NCBI RefSeq assembly: GCF_006385595.1
Contig: NZ_CP041046.1
Span: 3,162,001-3,226,000 of the forward strand
Reading direction: 5' to 3'
DNA length: 64,000 nt
DNA from: Luteibacter pinisoli
GTDB lineage: Bacteria; Pseudomonadota; Gammaproteobacteria; Xanthomonadales; Rhodanobacteraceae
A program made the position numbers and the translations under genes. Numbering within the stretch: position 1 is the first letter of the stretch; the number at the start of each line of letters is the position of its first letter. Shown here piece after piece: positions 35,706 through 45,128 of the stretch. The notes beneath the pieces are model-generated. The model worked only from the letters and a program-made list of their open reading frames with translations, was not told the origin of the DNA and did no database searches.

Positions 35706-37583
35706 ATGACATCCCCCGATACTGATAACGCTCCGGCCCTGCCCGGTTTCAGCGCGCTCGCGCTCGACGAAAAAGTCGTCCGCGCCCTGATCGACGTAGG
35801 CTACGAGACCCCTTCGCCCATCCAGGCCGCCACCATCCCGCCGCTGCTCGAAGGCCGCGACGTGATTGGCCAGGCCCAGACCGGCACCGGCAAGACCGCG
35901 GCGTTCGCGCTGCCGGTCCTGTCGCGCATCGACGTGCGCCCCGGCAAGCCGCAGGCGCTGGTGCTTGCACCCACCCGTGAGCTGGCCATCCAGGTGGCTG
36001 AAGCCTTCCAGAAGTACGCCACGTACCTCCCGGGCTTCCAGGTGCTGCCGATCTACGGCGGCCAGAGCTACGGTCCGCAGCTGCAGGGCCTGAAGCGCGG
36101 CGCGCAGATCGTGGTCGGTACCCCCGGCCGCATCATCGACCACCTGGACAAGGGCACGCTCGATCTCTCCGCCCTGAAGTTCGTGGTGCTCGACGAAGCC
36201 GACGAAATGCTGCGCATGGGCTTCATCGACGACGTCGAGAAGCTGCTGCAGGCCACGCCGGAAGGCCGCCAGGTCGCGCTGTTCTCGGCCACCATGCCGG
36301 CGCCGATCCGCCGCATCGCCCAGACGTACCTGAAAGACCCGGTCGAGATCACGATCAAGAACAAGACCACCACCGCGGCGAACATCCGCCAGCGTTACTG
36401 GTGGGTCAGCGGCGTGCACAAGCTCGATGCCCTCACCCGCATCCTCGAAGCCGAAAGCTTCGATGCGATGATCGTGTTCGCGCGCACCAAGTCGGCCACC
36501 GAAGAACTGGCCAGCAAGCTGCAGGCACGTGGCTTCGCCGCCGCCGCCATCAACGGCGACATGGCGCAGGCCCAGCGTGAGCGCGTGATCGAGCAGCTGA
36601 AGAACGGCAAGCTCGACATCCTGATCGCCACCGACGTGGCCGCCCGCGGCCTCGACGTGGAGCGCATCAGCCACGTGCTGAACTACGACATCCCGCACGA
36701 CACCGAGTCGTACGTGCACCGCATCGGCCGCACCGGCCGCGCGGGCCGCAACGGCGAGGCGATCCTGTTCGTCACCCCGCGCGAGAAGAACCTGCTCCGC
36801 CAGATCGAGCGCGCGACGCGCCAGCCGATCGAGCAGATGCAGCTGCCGACCATCGAGGCGGTGAACGACACGCGCGTGAACAAGTTCAACCAGCGCATCA
36901 CCGATACGCTGGCCTCCGGCGACCTGGGCCTGTTCCAGCAGCTGGTGGAGAAGTTCGAGCAGGAGCAGAACGTGCCGGCGATCGAGATTGCCGCTGCACT
37001 GGCCAAGATCGCCCAGGGCGACCAGCCGCTGCTGCTTGAGCCGCCGGCCAAGCGTGAGTACACCGAGCGTCCGCCGCGTGAGTTCGATCGCGAGCGCCCG
37101 CAGCGCGACTTCGACCGCGACCGCGGCCCGCGCGAGGGTGGCGATTTCAACGATCGTCGCCCGGTACGCGAGGGCATGCGCCAGCCGCGTCCGCACGCGA
37201 CGGAAGCGGGCAAGCGCACCTATCGCATCGAAGTGGGCCACGAGCACGGCGTGAAGCCGGGCAACATCGTGGGCGCCATTGCGAACGAGGGTGGCGTGGA
37301 AGCCAAGTTCATCGGCCGGGTGAGCATCCGTGACGACTACAGCCTGATCGACCTGCCGGACGGCATGCCGGCTGAGACCTTCGTGCACCTGAAGAAGGTG
37401 TGGGTGGCCCAGCAGCAGCTGAAGATCAGCGAGTGGGATGGCACGGAGAAGCCGCAGAGCGGTTCGGGCCCCGGCCCGGGTGCGTCGCGTCCGCGCGGTA
37501 ACTTCCGCCCGCAGGGTGGTCGTCCGGGTGGTTCGGGTGGCCCCGGTGGCGGCAAGCCGCCGCGCCGCAAGCGCGAGTTCTGA
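35706..37583 (+). CDS. deaD: Cold-shock DEAD-box RNA helicase DeaD/CsdA
   Basis: 625 residues. Helicase core with TPSPIQ Q motif, AQTGTGKTAAF, PTRELAIQV, VLDEADEML, SATMPAPIRRI, DVAARGLDV, HRIGRTGRAG. A DeaD-type spacer follows, then a DbpA-like RNA-binding domain (TYRIEVGHEHGVKPGNIVGAI, FIGRVSIRDDYSLIDLPDGM) and a basic Gly/Pro/Arg tail ending PPRRKREF. This order distinguishes DeaD from RhlE. Acts in ribosome biogenesis at low temperature. It ends at a strong terminator. Confidence 0.95.
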   Translation: MTSPDTDNAPALPGFSALALDEKVVRALIDVGYETPSPIQAATIPPLLEGRDVIGQAQTGTGKTAAFALPVLSRIDVRPGKPQALVLAPTRELAIQVAEAFQKYATYLPGFQVLPIYGGQSYGPQLQGLKRGAQIVVGTPGRIIDHLDKGTLDLSALKFVVLDEADEMLRMGFIDDVEKLLQATPEGRQVALFSATMPAPIRRIAQTYLKDPVEITIKNKTTTAANIRQRYWWVSGVHKLDALTRILEAESFDAMIVFARTKSATEELASKLQARGFAAAAINGDMAQAQRERVIEQLKNGKLDILIATDVAARGLDVERISHVLNYDIPHDTESYVHRIGRTGRAGRNGEAILFVTPREKNLLRQIERATRQPIEQMQLPTIEAVNDTRVNKFNQRITDTLASGDLGLFQQLVEKFEQEQNVPAIEIAAALAKIAQGDQPLLLEPPAKREYTERPPREFDRERPQRDFDRDRGPREGGDFNDRRPVREGMRQPRPHATEAGKRTYRIEVGHEHGVKPGNIVGAIANEGGVEAKFIGRVSIRDDYSLIDLPDGMPAETFVHLKKVWVAQQQLKISEWDGTEKPQSGSGPGPGASRPRGNFRPQGGRPGGSGGPGGGKPPRRKREF

Positions 37584-37587
37584 TCGA

Positions 37588-37618
37588 CGAAAAACCCGGC
37601 CATCGCGCCGGGTTTTTT
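37588..37618 (+). terminator. Rho-independent terminator of deaD
   Basis: A-tract, CCCGGC/GCCGGG stem with a six-base loop and eight T; 10 bases past the deaD stop. Confidence 0.93.
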
Positions 37619-37692
37619 TTGCGGTTCATTCGCTGAAGCGAATGCATGTCTTGTGCGGCTGACGCCGCCTCGCTCTGGCGACGGAGCCGTGG

Positions 37693-37938
37693 GAGAGCCC
37701 TCGGTGCCCACCCTCGCTGCTCAGACAACGCTCTGCGTTCGAAAAGGAGAGCCGCTACGCGGCTGGTTTATCTATTGGCCTACGGCCGCGAACCGGTGGC
37801 TGGGCGGGGGTTTTCGACACGTCATTCCCTGTCGTGGCGAAAACGGCGGGCCATCCATGGCCCACCCCCTGCGGGCCTGATCCTTCCAGCCCCCTCGCGA
37901 CACTAAACTCGCCTCGAGGGTGGGCACCGAGGGCTCTC
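37693..37938. repeat. 24-bp perfect inverted repeat bounding 246 bp
   Basis: The sequence GAGAGCCCTCGGTGCCCACC and four more bases (to 37716) returns as its exact reverse complement at 37915-37938. The interior has no transposase-like frame, so this may be a miniature element or a palindromic intergenic repeat. Confidence 0.75.
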
Positions 37939-38030
37939 TTCAGCACTGAGGGGCCGTGAAGGAAAGCCACCACCAGAGCTCGGGCCCTGTGGCGTTTGTG
38001 CGAAAGATGTCGCACCCTGAAGGGCGTAAA

Positions 38031-38052
38031 CGCACAAGGTGCGCCCCTACAG
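38031..38052 (-). repeat. REP-like palindromic unit
   Basis: On the minus strand CTGTAGGGGCGCACC followed by TTGTGCG resembles the CTGTAGGAGCGC-type repetitive extragenic palindromes common in pseudomonads and xanthomonads. One unit only; resemblance judged by eye. Confidence 0.4.
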
Positions 38053-38093
38053 TGCTGCGGTGGCTTGTGCGGCAATCCGCTGGATGGGTGGTT

Positions 38094-38224
38094 GCGGGGG
38101 CGGCAAGGCCCCTGGGGCCGACGTAAGCAGAGGGCCGCCAAGCATTCGCGTTTCGCGATACGGGAACTACGGCCCGCTCCGCAAGGATTGCGTCCGACGG
38201 CCCCAGGGGCCTTGCCGCCCCCGC
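38094..38224. repeat. 27-bp perfect inverted repeat, 77-bp loop
   Basis: GCGGGGGCGGCAAGGCCCCT to base 38120 returns in reverse complement at 38198-38224. The arm itself contains the palindrome GGCCCCAGGGGCC. If transcribed it would form a very stable stem directly upstream of the response regulator. Confidence 0.75.
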
Positions 38225-38292
38225 CCCGCCGCGACACCCACGAACGCCAGCTTTTGCTATGTTCATGGGCATATGAACCGTGGAGCGCCCCT

Positions 38293-39012
38293 ATGAACGC
38301 AACCCATCGCGCGCCACAGGCGACTCCTGGCCGGCGGATCGCCGTGCTTGAAGACGACGCCACGCTCCGTGAAGAGGTGATTGCCGCCGGGCTCAGGGAT
38401 TTTGGCTTTGATGTGTTCACGGCCGGCAGTGCCGCCGAGCTGTACCGGGGGATGATCCACCATGCCTTCGACATCGCCGTCCTCGACATCGGGCTGCCGG
38501 ACGAAGACGGGCTCACCGTCGCCCGGCACCTACGCCAGATGGGCGACATGGGCATCGTGATGCTCACCGGCTCCAATGCGCGCCGTAACCACCTGGATGC
38601 GCTTCAGCTGGGTGCGGATGCCTTCCTGGCCAAGCCGGTGGACGTCGATATCCTGGCGGGCACGCTGCACGCGCTGGGCCGCCGCCTGCGACAGGGGCCG
38701 GTGCCTGCCGAGGCGGCGGCGATCAACTGGCGGCTGGATGCGGAGGGCTGGTGCCTGATGGCGCCGAACGGGACGGTGCTGGCATTGACGGCACCGGAGC
38801 GGGCCCTGGTGCAGACGCTAGTGGATGCGCAGGGTCAGCCGGTGAGCCGGGAGACGCTGATCGCTGCGTTGTGCACGGACGTCTATGCGTTTGATCCGCA
38901 TCGGCTGGACATGCTGGTGCATCGCCTGCGCCGGAAGGCGACGGATGCCGGGGCGGGCACCCTGCCCCTGCTGACCTCGCGCGGGTCAGGCTACCTTTTC
39001 GCTAACGCCTGA
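38293..39012 (+). CDS. OmpR-family response regulator
   Basis: 239 residues. Receiver domain with acidic pair in VLEDDATL, phospho-acceptor Asp65 (AVLDIGLPDEDG), Thr in MLTGS and Lys114 (FLAKPVD). The winged-helix DNA-binding domain covers ~150-239 (LTAPERALVQTLVDAQGQPVSRETL, RLDMLVHRLRRK, RGSGYLFA). It lies immediately after the repeat-rich spacer; its 3' end overlaps the convergent kinase gene by 27 bases, which suggests they form a pair despite opposite orientation. Confidence 0.9.
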   Translation: MNATHRAPQATPGRRIAVLEDDATLREEVIAAGLRDFGFDVFTAGSAAELYRGMIHHAFDIAVLDIGLPDEDGLTVARHLRQMGDMGIVMLTGSNARRNHLDALQLGADAFLAKPVDVDILAGTLHALGRRLRQGPVPAEAAAINWRLDAEGWCLMAPNGTVLALTAPERALVQTLVDAQGQPVSRETLIAALCTDVYAFDPHRLDMLVHRLRRKATDAGAGTLPLLTSRGSGYLFANA

Positions 39013-40383
39013 TTGGGGCTGTCCTGACACCATCGGCAAACGCACGCCGATGCGCGTGCCGTTGCCGGGCGCGCTGTCGACCCACACCGAACCACCCGCG
39101 GCGACGACGGTGTCGCGCAGCGTCGCAAGCCCAAGGCCGGTGCCACGGCCAGCGGGCTTGGTGGTGAAGAAGGGATCGAACGCGCGGTCGCGTACGTCCG
39201 TTGCCATGCCGCAACCGTCGTCGACCATGCACAGCTCGACCTCGTCACCACGGCAGCGCAGCACCACGTCGAACGCGCCACCGGTGGGCATGGCATCGCG
39301 CGCATTGGCTGCCACGTTCAACAGCATCAGTTCGAACTGCGCACGGTCCATGGCTACCGTGGCGGGGCATCCCTGGGCGTCGATGCGCACGCGCACCGTG
39401 CCGTCGAAGATCTGCCGAAGCATCGGCGCGACATCGCGCAGCGCGTCGCCGGCGTCGAAGTGCTCGCACTGGATCACGCGTTTTCCCGAGAAATCCAGCA
39501 GTTTCCGGCTGATCGACAGCGCGCGCCGCGCGGCAACCTCGACGCCTTCCATCGACGCGAGCAAGGCATCGGTGCCCTTGTCCGCATCGCGCTCGCGGCG
39601 TTTTGCGTAGCCGAGCACCACGTTCAGCACGTTGTCGAAATCGTGCGCCACGCCTGACGCAAGGTGCCCCGCGGCTTCCATCTTCTGCGCGTGCACAAGC
39701 TGCGACTGCGCGCGTTCCCGCTCGGCCATTTCGGCCTGCAACAAGGTATTGCTGCGGGCGAGTTCCGCACCGCGCGCGTTGGATTCGGCGAGGCTGTCGC
39801 GCAGCGCGGCGATGGTGCGGTCAAGGACGATGGCGACCACGGCGTAACTCATCGCCATCGATACCTTGCGCCCCACCTGCCAGTCGATCGCGCCGTGCGG
39901 CCATTGCTGGAGGACATCGCCCAGCGTGCCGAGGCAGAACACGCCCATCAAGGCGGCATAGATCGTCCACAGCGAACGACGGCCGAGCATCAGGCCGCCC
40001 ATGCCAAGCATCAGCAGCGGGAACGGATCGTTGGAGAGGCGCTCGAGGCCGATGCTGGCGTACGCGAAGGCTGCGCAACCAAGCATCACGCCGAGATAGA
40101 GAATCACGCCGCGACGAAACTGGCCGCGCCGGATGAGGATCAAGCCTGCCCATGCCGCTGCCGTCATCACCACGTCGGTGATCATGTCGGCGACAAGACC
40201 CGGCGCCGAGAGACTCGCGCGGAACGACGCGAAATACAGATGCACGATCTTGTTGAGCGGCATCAGCACGCCCATCGCCAGCAGGATGGCCTGGACCAGG
40301 GGCGCGTTGCGACGCTCCACCGGATCGGCAACGGGAACCCCTTCGAGCCAGGCCCGAATTTTCAACCACAACCGCTTCACCAC
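38986..40383 (-). CDS. Membrane-bound sensor histidine kinase
   Basis: 465 residues. About six N-terminal hydrophobic helices (residues ~25-195), a coiled-coil linker (ARSNTLLQAEMAERERAQSQLVHAQKME), the phospho-acceptor His in LASGVAHDFDNVLN, the N box NVAANARDAMP and G boxes VDDGCGM and GRGTGLGLATL. The HxFxN phospho-site type is that of hybrid-like kinases. Convergent with the response regulator (27-base 3' overlap) and divergent from the adhesin gene. Ligand unknown. Confidence 0.9.
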   Translation of the reverse strand: MVKRLWLKIRAWLEGVPVADPVERRNAPLVQAILLAMGVLMPLNKIVHLYFASFRASLSAPGLVADMITDVVMTAAAWAGLILIRRGQFRRGVILYLGVMLGCAAFAYASIGLERLSNDPFPLLMLGMGGLMLGRRSLWTIYAALMGVFCLGTLGDVLQQWPHGAIDWQVGRKVSMAMSYAVVAIVLDRTIAALRDSLAESNARGAELARSNTLLQAEMAERERAQSQLVHAQKMEAAGHLASGVAHDFDNVLNVVLGYAKRRERDADKGTDALLASMEGVEVAARRALSISRKLLDFSGKRVIQCEHFDAGDALRDVAPMLRQIFDGTVRVRIDAQGCPATVAMDRAQFELMLLNVAANARDAMPTGGAFDVVLRCRGDEVELCMVDDGCGMATDVRDRAFDPFFTTKPAGRGTGLGLATLRDTVVAAGGSVWVDSAPGNGTRIGVRLPMVSGQPQSGVSEKVA

Positions 40384-40660
40384 GCGGATCTCCCCGGGCG
40401 CGTTGATATGCCACGCACGTGGGCCATCCCTCCCCCGTGAGCTTTCGAAAGATTACGCAACTTTCGCAAGGACGCGCAAGCAACCGTGCGTGACTTCCAC
40501 CCCACGCAAGGCGAATCCTTGGCGGGTCGACATCATCGACCGGACAGATGGACGTCCAAATGCGCCGCACCCGGGCAGGGGCCGTGGCTGGGGAAACACA
40601 CGCTTGCGCGGGCCAGGTGCCGCCCGGCCGCGCCGTTCCACCATCGGGGAGTGTTTAAAC

Positions 40661-42802
40661 ATGAGCCACAGCAAGAACTGGAGCCACGCGCTCCAGCGGA
40701 TGGTTATTGCCCGCCGCGGCCTCAGCGCCGCCGTCCTCCTGGCCCTCGCGGCCACGCCGCATGCCGCGAGCGCCACCACGGCTTACCTGACGCCGGTGCC
40801 CTGGATGCAGGCCCTGGCCGCCGACGTGGATACCGGCGACAGCGACGGTGACGGCGCGATCGCGGTGGGTACCAACAGCGGCGCCTATGGCACGCAAGCC
40901 ACGGCGGCGGGTGACCAGGCGTACGCCATGGGTGAATACGCCAGCGCCTTCGGTGGCAGCAGCTTCGCGCTGGCTGACGGCGCCACGGCGCTCGGCAATG
41001 GCGCGGGCGCGGTGGGCACCTACAGCACGGCCACCGGTTACGCCGCCCTCGCCCAGGGCGCGAATAGTACGGCCTACGGCGTGAATGCCCAGGCCGTGGG
41101 CGATGAGGCCGTCGCGGTGGGCGACCTGGCCTGGGCCGACCAGAGCGGCACCGCCGTGGGCGCGGGCAGCATGGCGAACGGTGGAGCCACCGCCGTCGGC
41201 ATCAACGCCGTCAGCAACGCCTCGAACGGCGTGGCGGTGGGTGCCAACGCCACGGCGAACGGTGCCCTCAGCACCGCCGTAGGCAGCGCGGCGCAGACCG
41301 ACGGCCCCTTCTCGGTGGCGCTCGGCGGCTTCTCCCTCGCGGGCGCCTGGCAGGCCACCGCCGTCGGCACCGGTTCCTACGCCAAGGCATGGGAAAGCAC
41401 CGCCGTGGGCGCGAGCGCATCGGCGACGGGCGGCTACGCCGTCGCGGTCGGCGCGGAATCCAGCGCCGCCGGCCAGGGTGGCGTCGCCGTCGGCAGCGTC
41501 GGTGGTTTCTTCGGTGGTGGCGCGAGCGCGTACGGCGATCACAGCACGGCGGTGGGCGCGAGCGCCTATGGTGGCGGTGTCAATGCCAGCGCCTTTGGCA
41601 TGAACTCGCTGGCCGGCACGGATACGAGCAGCGTCACCACGGGCATGTACACCACCGCCATCGGTTCCGAAGCGTGGGCGACGGAAGACGGCGCCAGCGT
41701 ACTCGGCTACAACAGCTACGCGCAGGCCACCAACACCACGGTGCTGGGCTCCAACGCGTGGTCGACCAAGGACGCCACCAACAGCGTCGCGCTCGGCAGC
41801 GGCTCGTATGCGGACCGCGCAGATGCCGTGTCCGTGGGTGCTTCCGCCGCGTGGACCGACTCCGCCGGCACGGTGCACGACGCTATTTCACGGCAGATCA
41901 CCAACGTCGCGGCAGGCACCGAAGCCACCGACGCGGTGAACAAGGCCCAGCTCGATGCCGTCATCGCCGGCAGCGGCGACATGGGTGGTGCCATGGCCGC
42001 GGTGCTCGGCGGCGGCGCCGGCTTCGGCCCATCCGGCTTCGTCGCGCCGGTGTTCCAGGTGCAGGGCAGTAACTACGGTACCGTTGCCGACGCGTTCGGT
42101 GCGCTCGATGGTGCACTCACCGGCTTGTCCAACCGCGTGGAAGGCATGGCCGTCGGCAACGTCACGACGGGCAGCGGCAACGGTCTCGCGATTGGCTCAG
42201 GGAGCGTGGCGACCGATAGCAACGACACGGCCGTGGGCAACGGTGCGCATGTCGGCGCCGCCAACAGCGTCGCCCTGGGCGACGGTTCCGTCGCCAACCG
42301 CGCGAATACCGTTTCCGTCGGCAGCGCCGGCAACGAGCGCCAGGTGACCAACGTGGCCGCGGGCACGGCGGATACCGATGCCGCGAACGTGGGCCAGCTG
42401 CACGACGCCGTGGTCACGGCACAGAACTACGCCGACGCGGGCGACGTGAAGACGCTGGGTGACGCCAAGGCCTATGCCGACGCGAAGCTCGCGAATGCCG
42501 TGTCGCGCACGGACTTCGACGCCTACCGCAGCCAGGTCAACGACCAGTTCCATGCGGTGAACACGCGACTGGATCGTGTCGGCGCCATGGGCACGGCGAT
42601 GGCGGGCATGGCCGGTGCCATCGCTGGCGCCGCCGGGACACCGAACCGCGTGAGCGCCGCTGTCGGTGGATACCACGGCCAGGGTGCTGTCGCCGTCGGC
42701 TACACCACGCGTCTGTCCGACACCAGCAGCCTGCTCGTCGGCGGCTCACTGGCCGGTGGCGGTGAATCCAGCGGCACCGTCGGCGTCAGCTTCGGCTGGT
42801 GA
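40661..42802 (+). CDS. Trimeric autotransporter adhesin (YadA/Hia-like)
   Basis: 713 residues. Signal peptide MSHSKNWSHALQRMV...AASA (no long ESPR). Residues ~50-400 are left-handed parallel beta-roll head repeats of AVG-xxA-xAxG type (AVGTNSGAYG, ATALGNGAGAVG, TAVGASASATGG). Two neck motifs, ITNVAAGTEATDAVN and VTNVAAGTADTDAAN, lead to a coiled stalk and a C-terminal YadA anchor (AVGGYHGQGAVAVGYTTRLS...GVSFGW, aromatic end). It would form a trimeric surface fibre for attachment or aggregation. GGGGAG precedes the ATG at 40661; the upstream frame is shadow. Confidence 0.93.
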   Translation: MSHSKNWSHALQRMVIARRGLSAAVLLALAATPHAASATTAYLTPVPWMQALAADVDTGDSDGDGAIAVGTNSGAYGTQATAAGDQAYAMGEYASAFGGSSFALADGATALGNGAGAVGTYSTATGYAALAQGANSTAYGVNAQAVGDEAVAVGDLAWADQSGTAVGAGSMANGGATAVGINAVSNASNGVAVGANATANGALSTAVGSAAQTDGPFSVALGGFSLAGAWQATAVGTGSYAKAWESTAVGASASATGGYAVAVGAESSAAGQGGVAVGSVGGFFGGGASAYGDHSTAVGASAYGGGVNASAFGMNSLAGTDTSSVTTGMYTTAIGSEAWATEDGASVLGYNSYAQATNTTVLGSNAWSTKDATNSVALGSGSYADRADAVSVGASAAWTDSAGTVHDAISRQITNVAAGTEATDAVNKAQLDAVIAGSGDMGGAMAAVLGGGAGFGPSGFVAPVFQVQGSNYGTVADAFGALDGALTGLSNRVEGMAVGNVTTGSGNGLAIGSGSVATDSNDTAVGNGAHVGAANSVALGDGSVANRANTVSVGSAGNERQVTNVAAGTADTDAANVGQLHDAVVTAQNYADAGDVKTLGDAKAYADAKLANAVSRTDFDAYRSQVNDQFHAVNTRLDRVGAMGTAMAGMAGAIAGAAGTPNRVSAAVGGYHGQGAVAVGYTTRLSDTSSLLVGGSLAGGGESSGTVGVSFGW

Positions 42803-42834
42803 TCCACGCATCCCTTCCTTCGAGGAACCTACGC

Positions 42835-44742
42835 ATGACCACCCGTTTCTCCCGCGCGGCCCTTGCTGCCGCGCTGCTCCTCGCCCTGCCCGCGGCCCAC
42901 GCCGCGGATGCCCTCTCGGCGAAGGTCAACGCGACCACGCTGAAAGCGGACACGCGCGCGGATCGCTTCATCATCACCTACCGTGCGGGCAGCGCGGAGC
43001 GCAGCAACGCCACGGCCGCCGTGAACGGCGTCGCGTCAGCGGTGACGCGTGCCGGCCTCAACGGCAAGACGCGTGGCGCCGCGCTGGCCACGACTTACCA
43101 GCGCAAGCTCGGCATCGGCGCGGATCTCGTCCGCGTCTCGCGCAAGCTCAGCGCCAGCGAGGCGACCACGCTGATGAACCAGCTCGCCGCCAACCCGGCC
43201 GTGCTGCGCGTCGAGCCGGACGTCCTGATGCATCCCTTCGTCGACGACCCGGTGATACCGAACGATCCGAAGTTCGCCACCTGGCAGTGGGACATGCGCG
43301 ATGGCGATGGCACATATGAAACCATCGGCAACGACACCACGGCCTATGCCAACCTCGGCGGGGCCAACGTGGCCCGCGCGTGGAACCTGGCCGATGGCCA
43401 GGGCGTGACGGTTGCCGTGCTCGATACCGGCATCACCCACCACTCCGACCTCGACCTGAGCCTCGCCGACCTCGGCTACGACTTCATCACCGATGCGTTC
43501 GTTTCCGGTCGCAGCACGGACGGCCGAGTGTCGGGCGGCTGGGACCTGGGGGACTGGACGACGGACGCGAAGTACACCGACCCGTCGACCGGCTGCGTCG
43601 ACCCCTCCGCGGCGGAAGACAGCAGCTGGCACGGCACGCATGTGTCCGGCACGATCGCCGAGCTGACCAACAACGGCATCGGCACGGCCGGCGTGGCACA
43701 CAACGCACGCGTCCTTCCGGTTCGCGTGCTGGGCCACTGCGGCGGCTATACCTCCGATATCGCCGACGGCATCACCTGGGCCTCCGGCGGCCACGTGGAT
43801 GGCGTGCCCGACAATGCCACGCCCGTGCAGGTCATCAGCATGAGCCTCGGCGGACAGGGCGCATGTGCCGCCACCGATGTCACGGGGCAGGCCATCGCGG
43901 GCGCGCTGTCGCGTGGCGTCACCGTCGTGGTCGCGGCGGGCAATGAAAACCAGCCCGTCGCCAACGTCACGCCGGCCAGCTGCCCGGGTGTCATCGCCGT
44001 GGGCGCGAACGGCATCTCTGGCAAGCGGGCGTTCTACTCGAATTACGGCAGTGGCGTGAGCATCGCGGCACCGGGTGGCGGCGTGTTTGCCGACGATGCC
44101 TCCTACGGCCAGCAGGTGTACGCCGGCGTGGTGTGGTCGGCCGGCAACCTGGGTGCGCATGAGCCCGAGGGCGAAGGCTACATCGGCATGGCCGGCACCT
44201 CGCAGGCCACGCCGCACGTCGCCGGCACGGTGGCGCTCATCGCCTCCGCGCGCCAGGCCCTCGCCCTTCCCGCGCTGAAACCGCAGCAGGTGCGCAGCGT
44301 CCTCGTCAGCACCGCCCGCGCTTTCCCGGGCAAGCCCGACCAGCCGATCGGCGGCGGCATCCTCGACGCCTACGCCGCCGTGGTGAAGGCGATGGATCCG
44401 GCCACCGGCACCGTCACCGCCGAGCAGCTGATCAACGGCACGGCCGTGCCGGGCCTCGTCGGCTATGCCGGCGACAGCCTGCTGTTTGCGATCGATGTCC
44501 CGGCGGGTGCGCGTGGCCTCAGCCTGCGCAGCTACGGCGGCACGGGGGATGTCAGCCTGTTCGTGAAGCGCGGCGCGGTACCTGCCGCGGATGGCAGCGA
44601 TGCCGACTTCCGTTCGGTGAAGCCGGGCAATAGCGAAACCGTCGTCCAGGCCGTGCCCACGGCGGGCACCTGGTACGTGCGCGTGGTGAGCGTGCAGGAT
44701 TTCGCCAACCTCACCGTGTTGGGCGGCTTTATCGCGCCGTGA
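42835..44742 (+). CDS. Secreted subtilisin-like serine protease (S8)
   Basis: 635 residues. Signal peptide to ~AHA (23). Propeptide I9-like region 44-135 (RFIITYRAG...LRVEPDV). Catalytic triad Asp197 (VAVLDTGI), His266 (SSWHGTHVSG) and Ser456 (AGTSQATPH), oxyanion Asn370 (AAGN). The last ~110 residues are a PPC-type beta-domain (LLFAIDVPAGARGLSLRSYGGTGDVSLFV, WYVRVVS). It starts 32 bases after the adhesin gene, suggesting an operon; it might process or release the adhesin, an inference only. Followed by a terminator. Confidence 0.93.
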   Translation: MTTRFSRAALAAALLLALPAAHAADALSAKVNATTLKADTRADRFIITYRAGSAERSNATAAVNGVASAVTRAGLNGKTRGAALATTYQRKLGIGADLVRVSRKLSASEATTLMNQLAANPAVLRVEPDVLMHPFVDDPVIPNDPKFATWQWDMRDGDGTYETIGNDTTAYANLGGANVARAWNLADGQGVTVAVLDTGITHHSDLDLSLADLGYDFITDAFVSGRSTDGRVSGGWDLGDWTTDAKYTDPSTGCVDPSAAEDSSWHGTHVSGTIAELTNNGIGTAGVAHNARVLPVRVLGHCGGYTSDIADGITWASGGHVDGVPDNATPVQVISMSLGGQGACAATDVTGQAIAGALSRGVTVVVAAGNENQPVANVTPASCPGVIAVGANGISGKRAFYSNYGSGVSIAAPGGGVFADDASYGQQVYAGVVWSAGNLGAHEPEGEGYIGMAGTSQATPHVAGTVALIASARQALALPALKPQQVRSVLVSTARAFPGKPDQPIGGGILDAYAAVVKAMDPATGTVTAEQLINGTAVPGLVGYAGDSLLFAIDVPAGARGLSLRSYGGTGDVSLFVKRGAVPAADGSDADFRSVKPGNSETVVQAVPTAGTWYVRVVSVQDFANLTVLGGFIAP

Positions 44743-44749
44743 TGGAAGC

Positions 44750-44780
44750 GAAGCCGGGCCTGTTCGAAGGGCCCGGCTTC
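44750..44780. terminator. Terminator hairpin between convergent genes
   Basis: GAAGCCGGGCC/GGCCCGGCTTC, 11-bp perfect stem with a nine-base loop; between the subtilase and the YkgJ-like gene. Little T-tract on either side. Confidence 0.65.
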
Positions 44781-44783
44781 ATG

Positions 44784-45125
44784 TCAGGCGAAGTCCGCCG
44801 GTGTCAGCGGCTGCATCCCATGCTTCACCCGCGCCTTGTCGCACTGCGGGCTGGGCGTGCCGTCTTCCCACGCAGGCTTCAGTTCATGGCACGGCGACGG
44901 GCGAACCTCATACACGCCGCAATGCGCGGCCACGCCCACCTCACCCACCAGCGACTTACAGCGCGGCTGGTAAGCGTTCGTGCCGTGCATGTTCACCCGG
45001 TGTGGATCCAGGTGTTCGGTCAACGCGGCCGGCGTGATCCCGCCGGCCACATCGGTTTCCAGCCAGTGAAAGGCGACGCGGAACGTCGCGCAGCATGCGC
45101 CGCAGCGCAGGCAAGGGTGTGTCAT
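44784..45125 (-). CDS. YkgJ-type cysteine-cluster protein
   Basis: 113 residues of the CxxCxxxCC family (PF03692 type): CLRCGACCATFRVAF at the start, RCKSLV and HCGVYEVRPSPCHEL later. Cys pattern implies an Fe-S or zinc site; function unknown, some members are annotated as flagellin methylation proteins or oxidoreductases. Three bases after the metallopeptidase gene, so probably cotranscribed with it. Confidence 0.88.
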   Translation of the reverse strand: MTHPCLRCGACCATFRVAFHWLETDVAGGITPAALTEHLDPHRVNMHGTNAYQPRCKSLVGEVGVAAHCGVYEVRPSPCHELKPAWEDGTPSPQCDKARVKHGMQPLTPADFA

Positions 45126-45128
45126 ACG

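Larger units (their letters stand above)
37619..38292. other. Non-coding repeat-rich spacer
   Basis: 674 bases between the deaD terminator and the response regulator. It holds two long perfect inverted repeats (37693-37716/37915-37938; 38094-38120/38198-38224), one imperfect pair (37941-37954/38043-38057) and a REP-like stretch. Small open frames here (for example 37646-37906) follow no gene-like codon pattern. No tRNA or transposase seen. Confidence 0.7.

Noticed and set aside
37646..37906. 86-residue open frame in the repeat spacer
   Set aside because: It overlaps inverted repeats, is Arg/Pro-rich in all frames and has no SD or homology pattern.
37693..37938. Insertion sequence with terminal inverted repeats
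   Set aside because: No transposase frame, no target duplication visible; kept only as a repeat.
40661..42802. Tandem DNA repeat or CRISPR-like array in the adhesin gene
   Set aside because: Repeats are degenerate at DNA level and conserved at protein level as YadA-type head motifs.
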